Source: Nesterenkonia populi (GTDB lineage Bacteria > Actinomycetota > Actinomycetes > Actinomycetales > Micrococcaceae). From it: 64,000 nucleotides of DNA. The stretch is taken from assembly GCF_007994735.1 (NCBI RefSeq), contig NZ_VOIL01000001.1:2294001-2358000 (forward strand), written 5' to 3'. The notes beneath the pieces are model-generated. The model was not told the origin of the DNA and did not search any database. It saw nothing but the letters and a program-made list of their open reading frames with translations. A program made the position numbers and the translations under genes. Shown here piece after piece: positions 17,530 through 26,626 of this stretch. Numbering within the stretch: position 1 is the stretch's first letter; each line of letters opens with the position of its first letter.

Positions 17530-19292
17530 GCGCCCCGCTGACTGAGACAGGCCGCAGCACGACGCCGAAGGCTGCGGGCAAGGACAGGCTCGCCCGGGCA
17601 GCGGCGACCCGCGGGGTGCTGCACATGGCCGAGCGGACGCTGCGGTCCATGCGCGCCTACGCCGGCGTGATCCTCTTCGCCTCCATCGCCAACCCGATCA
17701 TCTACATCGCCGCGATGGGGCTGGGCCTCGGCGTGCTGATCGGAGAGGGCACCAGCTTCGCCGAATACGGCGCCGAGTCCTACCTGATGTACATCGCCCC
17801 CGCGATCCTCGCCTCCACCCTGGTGATGTCCGGGGCCATCGAAATGACCTTCCCGGTGATGGAGGGGTTCAAATGGCGGCGGACCTACTACGCCGCCCAG
17901 GCCACACCGCTGACGCCCCGGCAGATCGCCGCCGGGCACATCCTCGCAGTCTGCGTGCGATTCCTCATTCATTCCTCCGTCTTCCTGACGGTGATGCTGC
18001 TCTTCGGGGTGATCTCCTCCCCATGGGCGTTCCTGCAGATCATCACCGCTTCCATGGGCGGGCTGGCCCTGGGCCTGCCGATCATGGCCTATGTGGCCGC
18101 GCTGCGCGACGACCGCGGACGGATCGCGCTCATTCAGCGGTTCGTCGTGATGCCGCTGTTCCTGTTCTCCGGGACCTTCTACCCGCTGACCAACCTGCCC
18201 CTGGGCCTGCAGGTCCTCGGCTGGCTCTCCCCCATCTGGCACGCCAACGAGCTGGGCCGGGTCCTGTCCTTCGGCCAGCCCACCCCGGCCTGGCTGATCG
18301 GTGTGCACGTGGGGTACCTGCTGCTGGTGATCGTGGCGGGATGGCTAATCGTCCAACGGATCTACACAGCCCGTCTGGGCTACGCCGAATGGCGCGGCCG
18401 GGTCCCCGGTGCCCGCGCGGAGGCCAAGCGGAAAGCCAAGCTGTCCGCGCAGGAGCGGCGGCAGGACATCTCCGACGGGGCGATGCCCAGCGTGGTCGTC
18501 CGCACCGGTTTCGCCTCCAACCTCTATTCGGGAAACATCCGGGCGGTCTTCGAGCGAGGCCTGTCCGCAATCCGCAGCGGACGGAAGCTGATCTTCTTCG
18601 CCGGATTCCTGGAGCCGGTGCTGTTCCTGACATCCTTCGGCCTCGGCGTCTCCCCTATGCTCGACGACGGGTTCGAGGTCAGCGGGGAGACCGTCGCCTA
18701 CGCCGCGTTCATCGCCCCGGCCCTGCTGGCCGTCTCAGCGATGAACGGCGCCGTGTTCGACTCCACGGTGAACGTGTTCTTCAAGCTGCGGCTCACCAAG
18801 CTTTACCGGACCATGATGGCCACCTCCCTCGGCCCGCTGGACCTGGCGCTGGGAGAGATCCTGCTGGCTCTGCTCCGCGGCGGCATCTACGCCGCAGGGT
18901 TCCTGGCGGTGCTGCTGAGCGCCGGATTGGTCGACCCTGCCGCCGCTGTGCTGATGCTGGCCGCCGCGCTGCTGATCGCCCTCGGGTTCGCCTCCGCAGG
19001 AATGGCCATCACCACCTTCATGACCCGGTTCCAGCAGCTCGACTGGCTGATGGTCCTGATGCTGCCGATGTTCCTATTCTCCGCGACCCTCTTCCCCATC
19101 GAGGTCTATCCGGAGGTCGCGCAGCGCATCATTCAGGTGCTGCCGCTGTGGCACGGGGTGGAGCTGATGCGCCACATCGCGTTCTGGGACTTCAGCCTGA
19201 TGAGCCTGGTGCACATCGGCTACTACCTGGTGATGGTCGCCGTAGGGATGACCGTGACGACCTACCGGATGCGCCGGCTCTTTCTGCGCTAG
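17526..19292 (+). CDS. Fused double ABC-2 permease
   Basis: Membrane half of the exporter. 588 residues made of two ABC-2/NodJ-type permease domains in tandem, about residues 35-275 and 320-585, each with about six TM segments; the pairs FLFSGTFYPLTNLP and FLFSATLFPIEVYP show the internal duplication. Usually two subunits are separate or homodimeric, so one polypeptide here may supply a complete, possibly asymmetric, pore. The TTG at 17526 overlaps the ATPase stop by four bases; a GTG at 17616 is the alternative start. Substrate unknown (lipid, glycan or drug). Confidence 0.9.
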   Translation: MSAPLTETGRSTTPKAAGKDRLARAAATRGVLHMAERTLRSMRAYAGVILFASIANPIIYIAAMGLGLGVLIGEGTSFAEYGAESYLMYIAPAILASTLVMSGAIEMTFPVMEGFKWRRTYYAAQATPLTPRQIAAGHILAVCVRFLIHSSVFLTVMLLFGVISSPWAFLQIITASMGGLALGLPIMAYVAALRDDRGRIALIQRFVVMPLFLFSGTFYPLTNLPLGLQVLGWLSPIWHANELGRVLSFGQPTPAWLIGVHVGYLLLVIVAGWLIVQRIYTARLGYAEWRGRVPGARAEAKRKAKLSAQERRQDISDGAMPSVVVRTGFASNLYSGNIRAVFERGLSAIRSGRKLIFFAGFLEPVLFLTSFGLGVSPMLDDGFEVSGETVAYAAFIAPALLAVSAMNGAVFDSTVNVFFKLRLTKLYRTMMATSLGPLDLALGEILLALLRGGIYAAGFLAVLLSAGLVDPAAAVLMLAAALLIALGFASAGMAITTFMTRFQQLDWLMVLMLPMFLFSATLFPIEVYPEVAQRIIQVLPLWHGVELMRHIAFWDFSLMSLVHIGYYLVMVAVGMTVTTYRMRRLFLR

Positions 19293-20797
19293 CCGTTCTC
19301 ACCGGCGTCGTCGTCCTCGTCCTCGTCGTCGCCGGTGTCCTCTGACTCGGTGCCGATGGTCAGGGCGTCCTGGGCCAGCTGGAAGAATTCGCCGCGGTGC
19401 TCCCCCAGGGCCTCGTCATGCTGGGCGAGCAGCACTACGGTACGGGTGGTGCCGTCCTCGGCGACGGCGTGCCAGCTGCCGGTGAGCACGCCGGGCAGGC
19501 CCCCGCCCTTGAACGCGAGGGTGTCCCACCACGGCTCCTCCACTGCGCCGGCCAGGCCGGGGTTGGTGCCGAGGACGGCGCTCAGCTCGGGGTGGTCGTC
19601 CTCGTACTCTGCGAGCGCCTCGTGGACGGCGACGATGTCGTAGGCGCTGGCGTGCCAGTCGATGGCGAAGTCGACATCGTCGGCGCCGGTATCGTCGGAG
19701 GAGATGTCGAGCTCCTCATCCTCAAGCTCTGTGAGGCGCTCCCGCTGCTCCTCCTCGTCCAGGTCCTCCCAGTCCTCACTGAGCTCGGGGTGCCCCCAGC
19801 GCAGCTGGAACAGCTCCCGGGTGGTGAGGAAGGGCTGGAGCAGCTCAGGCTCAGAGTGCCCGGACTCGACGACGGCGTCCTCCACGGCCTCGCGGCCGAG
19901 CAGCTCGATGAGCATGTCGGTGCCGGTGTTGTCGGAGACCTCGATGGTGCGCTGGGCCACGTCGCTGACAGTGGTGGTGTACCCCTCGGGCTGATCCTGC
20001 AGGGTGCCGGAGGGCAGGCTGCGCAGGTCCTCGGTGAGCTCAAGCTCGTCCAGCCACTCATGGTCGCCCTCCTCGATGGACTCCGCCAGAGCGAGGATCA
20101 CATACAGCTTGGCGGTGGACGCCAGAGGCGCCGGCTCGTGAGGCTGGCCGATCTCCAGCAGCGGCTCGCCGTCCTCCAGCACGACGGCATGCATCTCGCC
20201 GGGGAGACCTTCGAGCCGCTCGGCGATCTCCTCGAACCCATCGGCCGGCTCCGCCGGCTCGAAGGGCTCGGCGAAGAAGATGGTCTCGATGGTTTCGCCG
20301 TCCTCGGCGAGCCCGATCTGCAGATCCAGCTCGGCGGCCTCGGACTCCAGACGGGTGACTGAGCTGGTCTCGTCGCCCTCGTAGTCGGTGGCGTCCCAGG
20401 GGGCGGCCGGGCGGAGGTTCTGGTTGAGAATCTCGGCGAACTCCTCCGCGTCGACCTCGGCGACGAAGTCTTCGCTGAGCCGGTCCTCCCATTGCTCGGC
20501 GCTGGTGTTCTGCTCAGCGTTGAGGATCTCGAAGATCTCCTCGGCAAGCTCGCCGGCCGGGTCGTCGGGAAAGCTGATGCTGGACTCGGACGCTTCTGGG
20601 TCCTGAGCGCCCTCGTCGGCCTCCTGGGCCTGGTAGCCGTCGCCGCCGTCGAGCGGGGTGGGGGCTCCGCCGTCGGACCCGTTCCCGCCGTTGTCCAGGC
20701 AGGCGGTCAGGCCCAGCAGGCCGGCGAGGGCAAGCCCAAGAGCACGGGTGAGCGGACGGGTTCCAGGGCACTGCGAAGAGGGAACGGTTTCAAACAC
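19289..20797 (-). CDS. LpqF-like lipoprotein with serine beta-lactamase fold
   Basis: Secreted, lipid-anchored protein of 502 residues. Signal peptide ends in the lipobox LGLTAC at about residue 33. A Gly/Asp/Glu-rich linker is followed by a small N-terminal domain (about 75-165) and a class A beta-lactamase-like domain with STAKLYV (nucleophile Ser, Lys), SDNTGTD and KGGGLPG in place of KTG. This layout is that of the Cpe/LpqF family of actinobacteria, likely a cell-wall or esterase-type enzyme rather than a true beta-lactamase. An acidic C-terminal tail ends in DDEDEDDDAGENG. Start GTG at 20797. Its stop overlaps the convergent permease stop by four bases (CTAG). Confidence 0.82.
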   Translation of the reverse strand: MFETVPSSQCPGTRPLTRALGLALAGLLGLTACLDNGGNGSDGGAPTPLDGGDGYQAQEADEGAQDPEASESSISFPDDPAGELAEEIFEILNAEQNTSAEQWEDRLSEDFVAEVDAEEFAEILNQNLRPAAPWDATDYEGDETSSVTRLESEAAELDLQIGLAEDGETIETIFFAEPFEPAEPADGFEEIAERLEGLPGEMHAVVLEDGEPLLEIGQPHEPAPLASTAKLYVILALAESIEEGDHEWLDELELTEDLRSLPSGTLQDQPEGYTTTVSDVAQRTIEVSDNTGTDMLIELLGREAVEDAVVESGHSEPELLQPFLTTRELFQLRWGHPELSEDWEDLDEEEQRERLTELEDEELDISSDDTGADDVDFAIDWHASAYDIVAVHEALAEYEDDHPELSAVLGTNPGLAGAVEEPWWDTLAFKGGGLPGVLTGSWHAVAEDGTTRTVVLLAQHDEALGEHRGEFFQLAQDALTIGTESEDTGDDEDEDDDAGENG

Positions 20798-20843
20798 GGA
20801 TGAGATTGTGCCAGACAGCTCCGTCCTCAGCCCGCCCTATGTC

Positions 20844-21869
20844 CTACTTCCAGCCGAGGGGCTTGGCAACGTGCTCCACGATGCTCTCCAGAATATGGGC
20901 GTTGTACTCGACGCCGAGCTGGTTGGGCACGGTGACCAGAAGCGTGTCAGCCTCGGCGACGGCAGTGTCCTTGGCGAGCTCTTCGACGAGCTCGTCCGGC
21001 TCAGCGGTGTAGGAGCGCCCGAAGACCGCGCGGGTCTTCTCATCGATCATGCCGAACTTGTCCTCGGAGTCCCGCTGGCCAAGGAAGTAGGCGCGGTCCT
21101 GGTCGCTGACCACCGGAATGATGGAGCGGCTGACAGAGACCCGCGGCTCAAAACCGTGGTCGTGCTTCTTCCACTCCTCGCGGAACGCCTGGATCTGCTT
21201 GGCCTGCTGGACGTGCAGCGGCTCCCCGGACTCGTCGTCCTTCAGGGTGGAGCTCATCAGGTTCATGCCCATCTTCGCAGCCCACTCCGCAGTCGAGTCT
21301 GAGCCGGCACCCCACCAGATCCGCTCGCGCAGACCTTCGGAGTAGGGCTCGATGCGCAGCAGCCCGGGCGGATTGGGGAACATGGGCCGGGGGTTCGGCT
21401 CGGCGAAGCCACGGCCCTCAAGCACCTGAAGGGCCACTTCAGTGTGCTTGCGAGCCATGTCTGCGGCGCTCTCGCCCTCACCGGGCTGGTAGCCGAAGTA
21501 TGAGAACCCGTCGACGACCTGCTCCGGCGAGCCCCGGGAGATGCCCAGCTGCAGCCGTCCCTCGGAGATGAGGTCGGCCGCACCAGCATCCTCGGCGAAG
21601 TACATCGGGTTCTCGTACCGCATGTCGATGACCCCGGTGCCGATCTCGATGCTGCTGGTCCGGGCGCCGATCGCGGACAGCAGCGGAAACGGGCTGGCAA
21701 GCTGCCGCGCGAAGTGGTGCACCCGGAAGTACGCACCGTCGATCCCCAGCTCCTCAGCGGCCACGGCCAGGTCGATGCTCTGCAGCAGCGCATCCTGCCC
21801 GGTGCGGGTCTGAGAGTGCGGAGAGGGAGTCCAGTGGCCGAAGCTGAGGAAGCCGATCTTTTTCGCCAT
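20844..21869 (-). CDS. LLM-class flavin-dependent oxidoreductase
   Basis: Luciferase-like TIM-barrel monooxygenase or dehydrogenase, 341 residues. It opens KIGFLSFGHWTP, keeps the family's DGAYFRVHHFAR and ISRGSPEQVVDG, and ends with an alpha-helical cap. FMN or F420 may be the cofactor; the substrate is unknown. Single gene with ATG at 21869, followed at 46 bases by the LpqF-like gene. Confidence 0.88.
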   Translation of the reverse strand: MAKKIGFLSFGHWTPSPHSQTRTGQDALLQSIDLAVAAEELGIDGAYFRVHHFARQLASPFPLLSAIGARTSSIEIGTGVIDMRYENPMYFAEDAGAADLISEGRLQLGISRGSPEQVVDGFSYFGYQPGEGESAADMARKHTEVALQVLEGRGFAEPNPRPMFPNPPGLLRIEPYSEGLRERIWWGAGSDSTAEWAAKMGMNLMSSTLKDDESGEPLHVQQAKQIQAFREEWKKHDHGFEPRVSVSRSIIPVVSDQDRAYFLGQRDSEDKFGMIDEKTRAVFGRSYTAEPDELVEELAKDTAVAEADTLLVTVPNQLGVEYNAHILESIVEHVAKPLGWK

Positions 21870-22025
21870 GCCCGGGCAAACCCTCTTAGCTCAGCGGCTA
21901 TTCCTCAGGCACAGTCCCGGCCACGATGGCCGCTCCGCTCCGCGTCCGCGCAGCGCGCGGCCATCCGTGGGCCAGAACTGCTGGTCGTCTGAACCGGACG
22001 CGCACAGCTCTTCACACCGAAGACA

Positions 22026-22094
22026 GCGAGAGGCCAATCTGAGCAGCATAGGAGGGCATGGCTGCGCTGAATACTGCCCAGATTGGCCGCTCAC
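22026..22094. repeat. 69-bp palindromic repeat, copy A
   Basis: Arms 22026-22046 and 22074-22094 (21 bases each) are inverted repeats with three mismatches, around a 27-base centre. Core of the arm is GAGAGGCCAATCTG and its partner ATTGGCCGCTC. Identical length and layout recur at 23123-23191 and 41429-41497. The copy lies in the divergent region between the LLM gene (21869) and the DUF559-type gene. Between 21870 and this element there is only an imperfect hairpin (21921-21970). Confidence 0.8.
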
Positions 22095-22183
22095 TGGCTA
22101 AAGGGGCACAACTGGGGCCAGAAGTTATCCACAGCGTGGGGAAACTCGCCCCACACGGCCTGCAAAATGCTGAGACTGGGGCA

Positions 22184-23110
22184 ATGGGACGACGCCGACC
22201 ACCTCCGAAAGAGCTTGCAGCCAGTGCCGTGACCAGCGCTCAGGCCACACGCCTCGGGCAGAGCCCCGGCGTCCTGCGCCGCACTGCTTTCATCCGGCTG
22301 AGGTCCGGGGTCTATGTTCCTGCATCCACAGAGCTCGACGACGACGCCCAGCTGCGGACCCGAGCTGAGGCGCTCTTGGCGGAGTACCAGGGAAGCTGGA
22401 TCTCCCACCGCACTGCAGCACGGCTGAGCCGGGCCCCTCTTCCCCGGCGCCTCAGCAGGGACAGCGCCATCCATCTCTCTGTACCAGCCCCGCAGAACCG
22501 TCCGCGCCGCGAAGGCGTGGTCGGCCACCGGGCACAGGTCAGGGGCACCGACGTCGTTGCCCTCGGCCCTCTGCTGCTGAGCAGTCCGGCACGCATGTGG
22601 CGTGAGCTCGCTCACGAGTGCAGCGTCGAAGAGCTCACCGTGCTCGGTGATTGGCTTGTCCGGCACCCCTACCCCAAATGGGAGGGACGGAACCACCCAT
22701 ACTCGACGGTGGACAGCCTTCGAGCGCAGATCGTGCCAGGAATGCGCGGAGCCTCCGCTGCTCGTGAGGCCTTAACACTCATCCGCGTCGGATCGGACTC
22801 ACCCACCGAAACAGAATTCCGCCTCGCCCTCCTGAAGGACGGGCTTCCCGAGCCGCAGATGCAGGTCTCCGCCGACCCATCGACCCCTTGCTCGCCGAAG
22901 GGGGACCTCGGCTACCTGAAGCAGAAGATTGTGATCCAGTACGAAGGCGCCACGCATTTCACCCCCGAGCAGGCGCAAGCTGACCAGCGCCGCGACAACG
23001 TCTTCCTGGCGGAGGGGTGGGTGGTGCTTCGGCTCAACCGGGTTGACCGCCGTGAAGGCTTCCGGACCGCCGTGCAGCAGGTACGCGCGCTTCTCACCCA
23101 TCGCAGCTGA
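22184..23110 (+). CDS. DUF559/Vsr-like endonuclease-domain protein
   Basis: 308 residues. The N-terminal part (about 5-150) resembles the winged-helix AbiEi-like region seen before this domain in actinobacteria. The C-terminal part (about 215-305) fits a DUF559/PDDEXK fold: Glu in TETEFRL, Asp in KGDLGYL, then IQYEG and GWVVLRLN. Such proteins are widespread, multicopy and of unknown role. The ATG at 22184 (MGRRRPPPK) is preferred over 22058, which lies inside repeat copy A. Transcribed opposite to all neighbours and bracketed by two copies of the 69-bp repeat. Confidence 0.75.
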   Translation: MGRRRPPPKELAASAVTSAQATRLGQSPGVLRRTAFIRLRSGVYVPASTELDDDAQLRTRAEALLAEYQGSWISHRTAARLSRAPLPRRLSRDSAIHLSVPAPQNRPRREGVVGHRAQVRGTDVVALGPLLLSSPARMWRELAHECSVEELTVLGDWLVRHPYPKWEGRNHPYSTVDSLRAQIVPGMRGASAAREALTLIRVGSDSPTETEFRLALLKDGLPEPQMQVSADPSTPCSPKGDLGYLKQKIVIQYEGATHFTPEQAQADQRRDNVFLAEGWVVLRLNRVDRREGFRTAVQQVRALLTHRS

Positions 23111-23122
23111 CAAACCAAGACA

Positions 23123-23191
23123 GCGAGAGGCCGATCAGGACAGGATCTGGGGCGCTAAGTGCCGCAATTGCTGCTCGGATTGGCCTCTCAG
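23123..23191. repeat. 69-bp palindromic repeat, copy B
   Basis: Arms 23123-23143 and 23171-23191 with six mismatches around a 27-base centre; the most degenerate copy. It shares AAGACAGCGAGAGGCC with copy A including six flanking bases. A further half-arm (GGATTGGCCTTCTGAGC) follows at 23203-23219. Located between the convergent ends of the DUF559-type gene and folD. Confidence 0.72.
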
Positions 23192-23222
23192 TGAGTTCGG
23201 AAGGATTGGCCTTCTGAGCGGC

Positions 23223-24116
23223 TCAGGCGAGGGAACGCTCAGCTGATTCCACAACGTTCGCGAGGAGCTCCACGCGGGTCATGGGGCCTGCTCCGCCGGG
23301 GTTCGGGGAGTAGAAGCTGGCCACGTCCTCGATGCCGGGGGCGATGTCCCCGAAGATCTTCGCCTTGCCGGTCTCCGGGTTCACCTCACGGGTGACCCCC
23401 ACATCCAGCACGATGACGCCGGGCTTCAGGTCCGCGGGGTCGATCATGTGCTTCACGCCCGCGGCCGCCACCACCACATCGGCGCTCCTCAGGTGCGAGG
23501 CCGTGTCCTTGGTGCCGGTGTGGCAGAGGGTCACCGTGGCGTTGACGTTCCGGCGGGTCAGCAGAAGGCCGATCGGCCGGCCGATCGTCACCCCGCGCCC
23601 GATCACGACCACGTGCTTGCCGCTGAGGTCAATGCCGTAGTGCCCGAGCAGGTCCACACACCCCTTCGGGGTGCAGGGCAGCGGGGTGGTCATCTCACCA
23701 GCGGTGGAGGCCACCAGCCGACCCAGATTCATGGGGTGGAGGCCGTCTGCGTCCTTATTCGGGTCGATGGCCTCCAGGATCGCCTGTGTGTCCAAGTGCT
23801 GAGGCAGCGGAAGCTGAACGATGTACCCGGTGCAGGCAGGGTCATTGTTCAGCGTGTCCAGCTCGGCGAGCAGCTCGTCCTGGCTGATGCCCTCCTCGAG
23901 CTGCACCTGGATGGAGTTGATGCCGACCTCCGCGCAGTCGCGGTGCTTGCCCGCCACATAGGACTCGCTGGCCGGGTCCGAGCCCACCAGCACAGTCCCC
24001 AGCCCAGGGGTCACGCCCTGCTCCTTGAGCTTGGCGACCCGCTCGGCGAGGTCTTCCCTGAGCGCGCGGGCGGTAGCCCTGCCGTCGAGAATCTGAGCAG
24101 CCACTGACGCGCTCAC
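23223..24116 (-). CDS. folD: Methylenetetrahydrofolate dehydrogenase/cyclohydrolase
   Basis: Bifunctional one-carbon enzyme converting 5,10-methylene-THF to 10-formyl-THF with NADP. 297 residues with the catalytic [12 protein letters not shown], the QLPLPQH stretch and the cofactor motif [14 protein letters not shown] at 24116 overlaps the glyA stop by four bases, so the glycine and serine C1 supply and its oxidation are made together. Confidence 0.97.
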   Translation of the reverse strand: MSASVAAQILDGRATARALREDLAERVAKLKEQGVTPGLGTVLVGSDPASESYVAGKHRDCAEVGINSIQVQLEEGISQDELLAELDTLNNDPACTGYIVQLPLPQHLDTQAILEAIDPNKDADGLHPMNLGRLVASTAGEMTTPLPCTPKGCVDLLGHYGIDLSGKHVVVIGRGVTIGRPIGLLLTRRNVNATVTLCHTGTKDTASHLRSADVVVAAAGVKHMIDPADLKPGVIVLDVGVTREVNPETGKAKIFGDIAPGIEDVASFYSPNPGGAGPMTRVELLANVVESAERSLA

Positions 24117-25387
24117 CAGTCCTCGAGGCCGTCATAGAGAGGAAAGTCCGCAGCGAGCTTCTCCGCCCGGGCGCGGAGCGCGGCGACGTCTGGGCCGGGC
24201 TTGAGCGCCTCAGCGATGATGTCAGCGACCTCGCGGAACTCATCCTCGCCGAACCCGCGGGAGGCCAGCGCCGGGGTGCCGATCCGCAGTCCGGAGGTGG
24301 TCATCGGCGGGCGGGGGTCGTTCGGGACCGAGTTGCGGTTCACGGTGATGCCGATGTCGTGCAGGAGGTCCTCGGCCTGCTTGCCGTCCAGCTCGGAGTT
24401 CCGCAGGTCCACCAGCACCAGGTGCACGTCGGTGCCTCCGGTGAGCACGGAGACACCGTGCTGAGTGACGTCGTCGGATACCAGCCGCTCGGCGAGCAGC
24501 TTGGCGCCGGCGACAGTGCGGCGCTGCTTCTTCCTGAAGTCCTCGGAGCCGGCGATCTTGAACGCGATGGCCTTAGCGGCGATCACGTGCATCAGCGGGC
24601 CGCCCTGCTGGCCGGGGAAGACCGAGGAATTGATCTTCTTCCTGTGCTCCTCCTTGCAGAGGATCATGCCGGAGCGGGGGCCTGCCAGGGTCTTGTGCAC
24701 GGTGGTGGTGACGACATCGGCGTAGGGCACCGGGTTCGCGTGGAGGCCCGCGGCGACCAGGCCGGCGAAGTGGGCCATATCCACCCACAGGTAGGCGCCC
24801 ACCTCATCAGCGATCTCCCTGAAGCGGGCGAAGTCCAGCTCGCGCGGGTAGGCGGACCAGCCGGCGACGATCAGCTTGGGCTTCTCAGCCAGGGCGATCT
24901 CACGGACCTTGTCCATGTCGATGGTGCCGGTCTCGGGATCCACCTCGTAGGCGACGATCTCATAGGTCTTGCCGGAGTGGTTGAGCTTCATCCCATGGGT
25001 GAGATGGCCGCCGTGGGCCAGAGAGAGGCCCATCATCTTGTCGCCGGGCTGGAGGAAGGCGGTCATCACCGCGACGTTGGCCTGAGCGCCGGCGTGGGGC
25101 TGGACGTTGGCGTGCTCGGCGCCGAAGAGCTCCTTGGCGCGCTCAATGGCGAGGTTCTCTGCGACGTCGACGAACTCGCACCCGCCGTAGTAGCGGCGGC
25201 CGGGGTAGCCCTCCGCGTACTTGTTGGTGAGCACGGAGCCCTGCGCCTCGAGCACGGCGCGGGGCACGAAGTTCTCACTGGCGATCATCTCGAGGGTGCC
25301 GCGCTGGCGGCCCAGCTCCTGGGCGATCGCCTCAGCGATCTCCGGGTCGACGTCTGCCAGGGGGGCGGTATTGATGTCAGCGCTCAA
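24113..25387 (-). CDS. glyA: Serine hydroxymethyltransferase
   Basis: PLP enzyme interconverting serine and glycine with THF. 424 residues; the PLP lysine is in [12 protein letters not shown], and [13 protein letters not shown] and QQGGPLMH are standard. It starts with TTG at 25387, supported by GAGGAG six bases before. First gene of glyA-folD; I see no riboswitch in the 105 bases upstream. Confidence 0.97.
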   Translation of the reverse strand: MSADINTAPLADVDPEIAEAIAQELGRQRGTLEMIASENFVPRAVLEAQGSVLTNKYAEGYPGRRYYGGCEFVDVAENLAIERAKELFGAEHANVQPHAGAQANVAVMTAFLQPGDKMMGLSLAHGGHLTHGMKLNHSGKTYEIVAYEVDPETGTIDMDKVREIALAEKPKLIVAGWSAYPRELDFARFREIADEVGAYLWVDMAHFAGLVAAGLHANPVPYADVVTTTVHKTLAGPRSGMILCKEEHRKKINSSVFPGQQGGPLMHVIAAKAIAFKIAGSEDFRKKQRRTVAGAKLLAERLVSDDVTQHGVSVLTGGTDVHLVLVDLRNSELDGKQAEDLLHDIGITVNRNSVPNDPRPPMTTSGLRIGTPALASRGFGEDEFREVADIIAEALKPGPDVAALRARAEKLAADFPLYDGLEDW

Positions 25388-25492
25388 GAAGGGCTCCTCA
25401 TCTCCGGTGGTGGTGCCGCGATCAGTCTACGCACGACGCACCCGGCGCGGGCGCCCCATGCTGTGAAAAGAGACACACACCAGACGCCCTTA

Positions 25493-25509
25493 TTATGAGA
25501 AACTCATAA
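25493..25509. promoter_or_regulatory. 17-bp palindrome upstream of the Fur-family gene
   Basis: TTATGAG-AAA-CTCATAA, a perfect 7-3-7 dyad 20 bases before the fur ATG, placed where an operator would cover the promoter. Fur/PerR proteins commonly repress their own gene, so autoregulation is likely. Its half-sites differ from the sdh/usp palindrome. Confidence 0.65.
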
Positions 25510-25529
25510 CTGCTGGCATGATATATGGG

Positions 25530-25979
25530 ATGACTCAGCAGGATTGGCCCACTCAGCTGCGCGAGCGGGGGCTGCGCGTGACCCGCCAGCGCCTCGCCGT
25601 GCTCGAGGCCGTCCACGCCCAGCCGCACAGGCCGGCCGAGTCTGTTCACTCCACTGTGGCAGAGCAGCTGCCGGATATCACCGTCCAGTCCGTCTACACC
25701 GTGCTGCACGACCTCTCCGCAAAGGACCTGATCCGGCGCTTCGACCCGCCGGGCGCCGCAGCCTGCTACGAGACCCGCACAGAGGACAACCACCACCACG
25801 CGATCTGCACCCGGTGCGGACGCATCGAGGATGTGGACTGCGTGCACGGGGAGGCCCCGTGCCTGGAGGCGCCCGCCTCCCTGGGGATGAGCATCGACGT
25901 CGCCGATGTGGTGTTCCGCGGGCTGTGCGCCGCATGCCGCCAGACGCAGGCCGAGTCCCCCGCATCGGTTGCCGCCTAA
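25530..25979 (+). CDS. Fur-family metalloregulator (FurA/PerR type)
   Basis: 149 residues. N-terminal winged helix with RVTRQRLAVLEAV and TVQSVYTVLHDLS, then a dimerisation domain with the metal motif HHHAICTRCGR and a C-terminal CAAC; the two CxxC pairs make the structural zinc site. This composition fits FurA/PerR peroxide sensors more than iron Fur. Such genes usually sit before katG; no catalase follows. ATG at 25530, with the upstream palindrome suggesting autoregulation. Terminated by the hairpin at 26050. Confidence 0.9.
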   Translation: MTQQDWPTQLRERGLRVTRQRLAVLEAVHAQPHRPAESVHSTVAEQLPDITVQSVYTVLHDLSAKDLIRRFDPPGAAACYETRTEDNHHHAICTRCGRIEDVDCVHGEAPCLEAPASLGMSIDVADVVFRGLCAACRQTQAESPASVAA

Positions 25980-26049
25980 GATTTCCCCGCGCCTTTTTCG
26001 AGAATATTACGTTCCCTAGTATTTTCTATTAGAAGTTCTTGCGCATACA

Positions 26050-26083
26050 AAAAGCTCCCCGCGGAGAACCGCGGGGAGCTTTT
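26050..26083. terminator. Bidirectional intrinsic terminator
   Basis: AGCTCCCCGCGG and CCGCGGGGAGCT pair perfectly around AGAA, with an A-run before and TTTT after. It serves the convergent fur gene (plus) and the small lipoprotein gene (minus). Confidence 0.9.
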
Positions 26084-26127
26084 CTGCGCTTCAGCTCGTC
26101 AGAACTGAATAGCGATCAGGACGCGAC

Positions 26128-26397
26128 TCAGAGGTCGTCTGCCTCGTCGTCGTCAGCACCGTTGTCCATGGCGTCGTCCTCAGTGCCGAGCTCGTCGTCC
26201 TCAGCACCGTCGTCCATGGCGTCGTCCTCGGTGGTGGTGTCGTCCACGCCGTCGCCGTTGTCCTCGACGGCAGGGTCGTCAGCGCCGTTGTCGTCGACGC
26301 CGTTGTCGTCGCATGCGGCCAGGCCGAACATAGCGATGGAACCGACGCCCACGATTCCGGCGAGGTTGCGCAACTTGGAGTTCTCGGTAGTAGCCAT
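26128..26397 (-). CDS. Very acidic small lipoprotein
   Basis: 89 residues. A short signal peptide ends in the lipobox FGLAAC; the mature part of about 54 residues is almost only Asp, Glu, Gly, Asn, Ala and Thr, built of repeats such as DDNGADD and TEDDAMD. ATG at 26397 with GGAGG nine bases before. No fold is expected; it may bind cations at the cell surface, which is a guess. The neighbouring two genes also encode acidic lipoproteins. Confidence 0.8.
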   Translation of the reverse strand: MATTENSKLRNLAGIVGVGSIAMFGLAACDDNGVDDNGADDPAVEDNGDGVDDTTTEDDAMDDGAEDDELGTEDDAMDNGADDDEADDL

Positions 26398-26626
26398 ATG
26401 TTGGTTACCTCCGTTTGGTCCTGCATCGATGTGATGCGTGGCGGAATTTCCGCCTTCATCGCCGCGGAATCCGTTCCCCGGCGAACTGTCTCCATACCAC
26501 CAGACGTATCGACGGAATGGAAGCCAAAATCGGCCATTCAGGCCAATTCGGAGAAGACTCTTAGGCCTCATTCAGGTTGGAGCTGTCAGCACCCAGGCAC
26601 TAACAGCCCGTGTTCAGGTTCACGCC

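Noticed and set aside
25388..25492. Riboswitch before glyA
   Set aside because: Too short and no recognisable glycine, folate or SAM aptamer features.
26024..26034. TTCTATTAGAA as a third copy of the sdh/usp palindrome
   Set aside because: Half-sites are only five bases with a one-base centre and lie in an AT-rich terminator flank; it does not match the 7-3-7 pattern.
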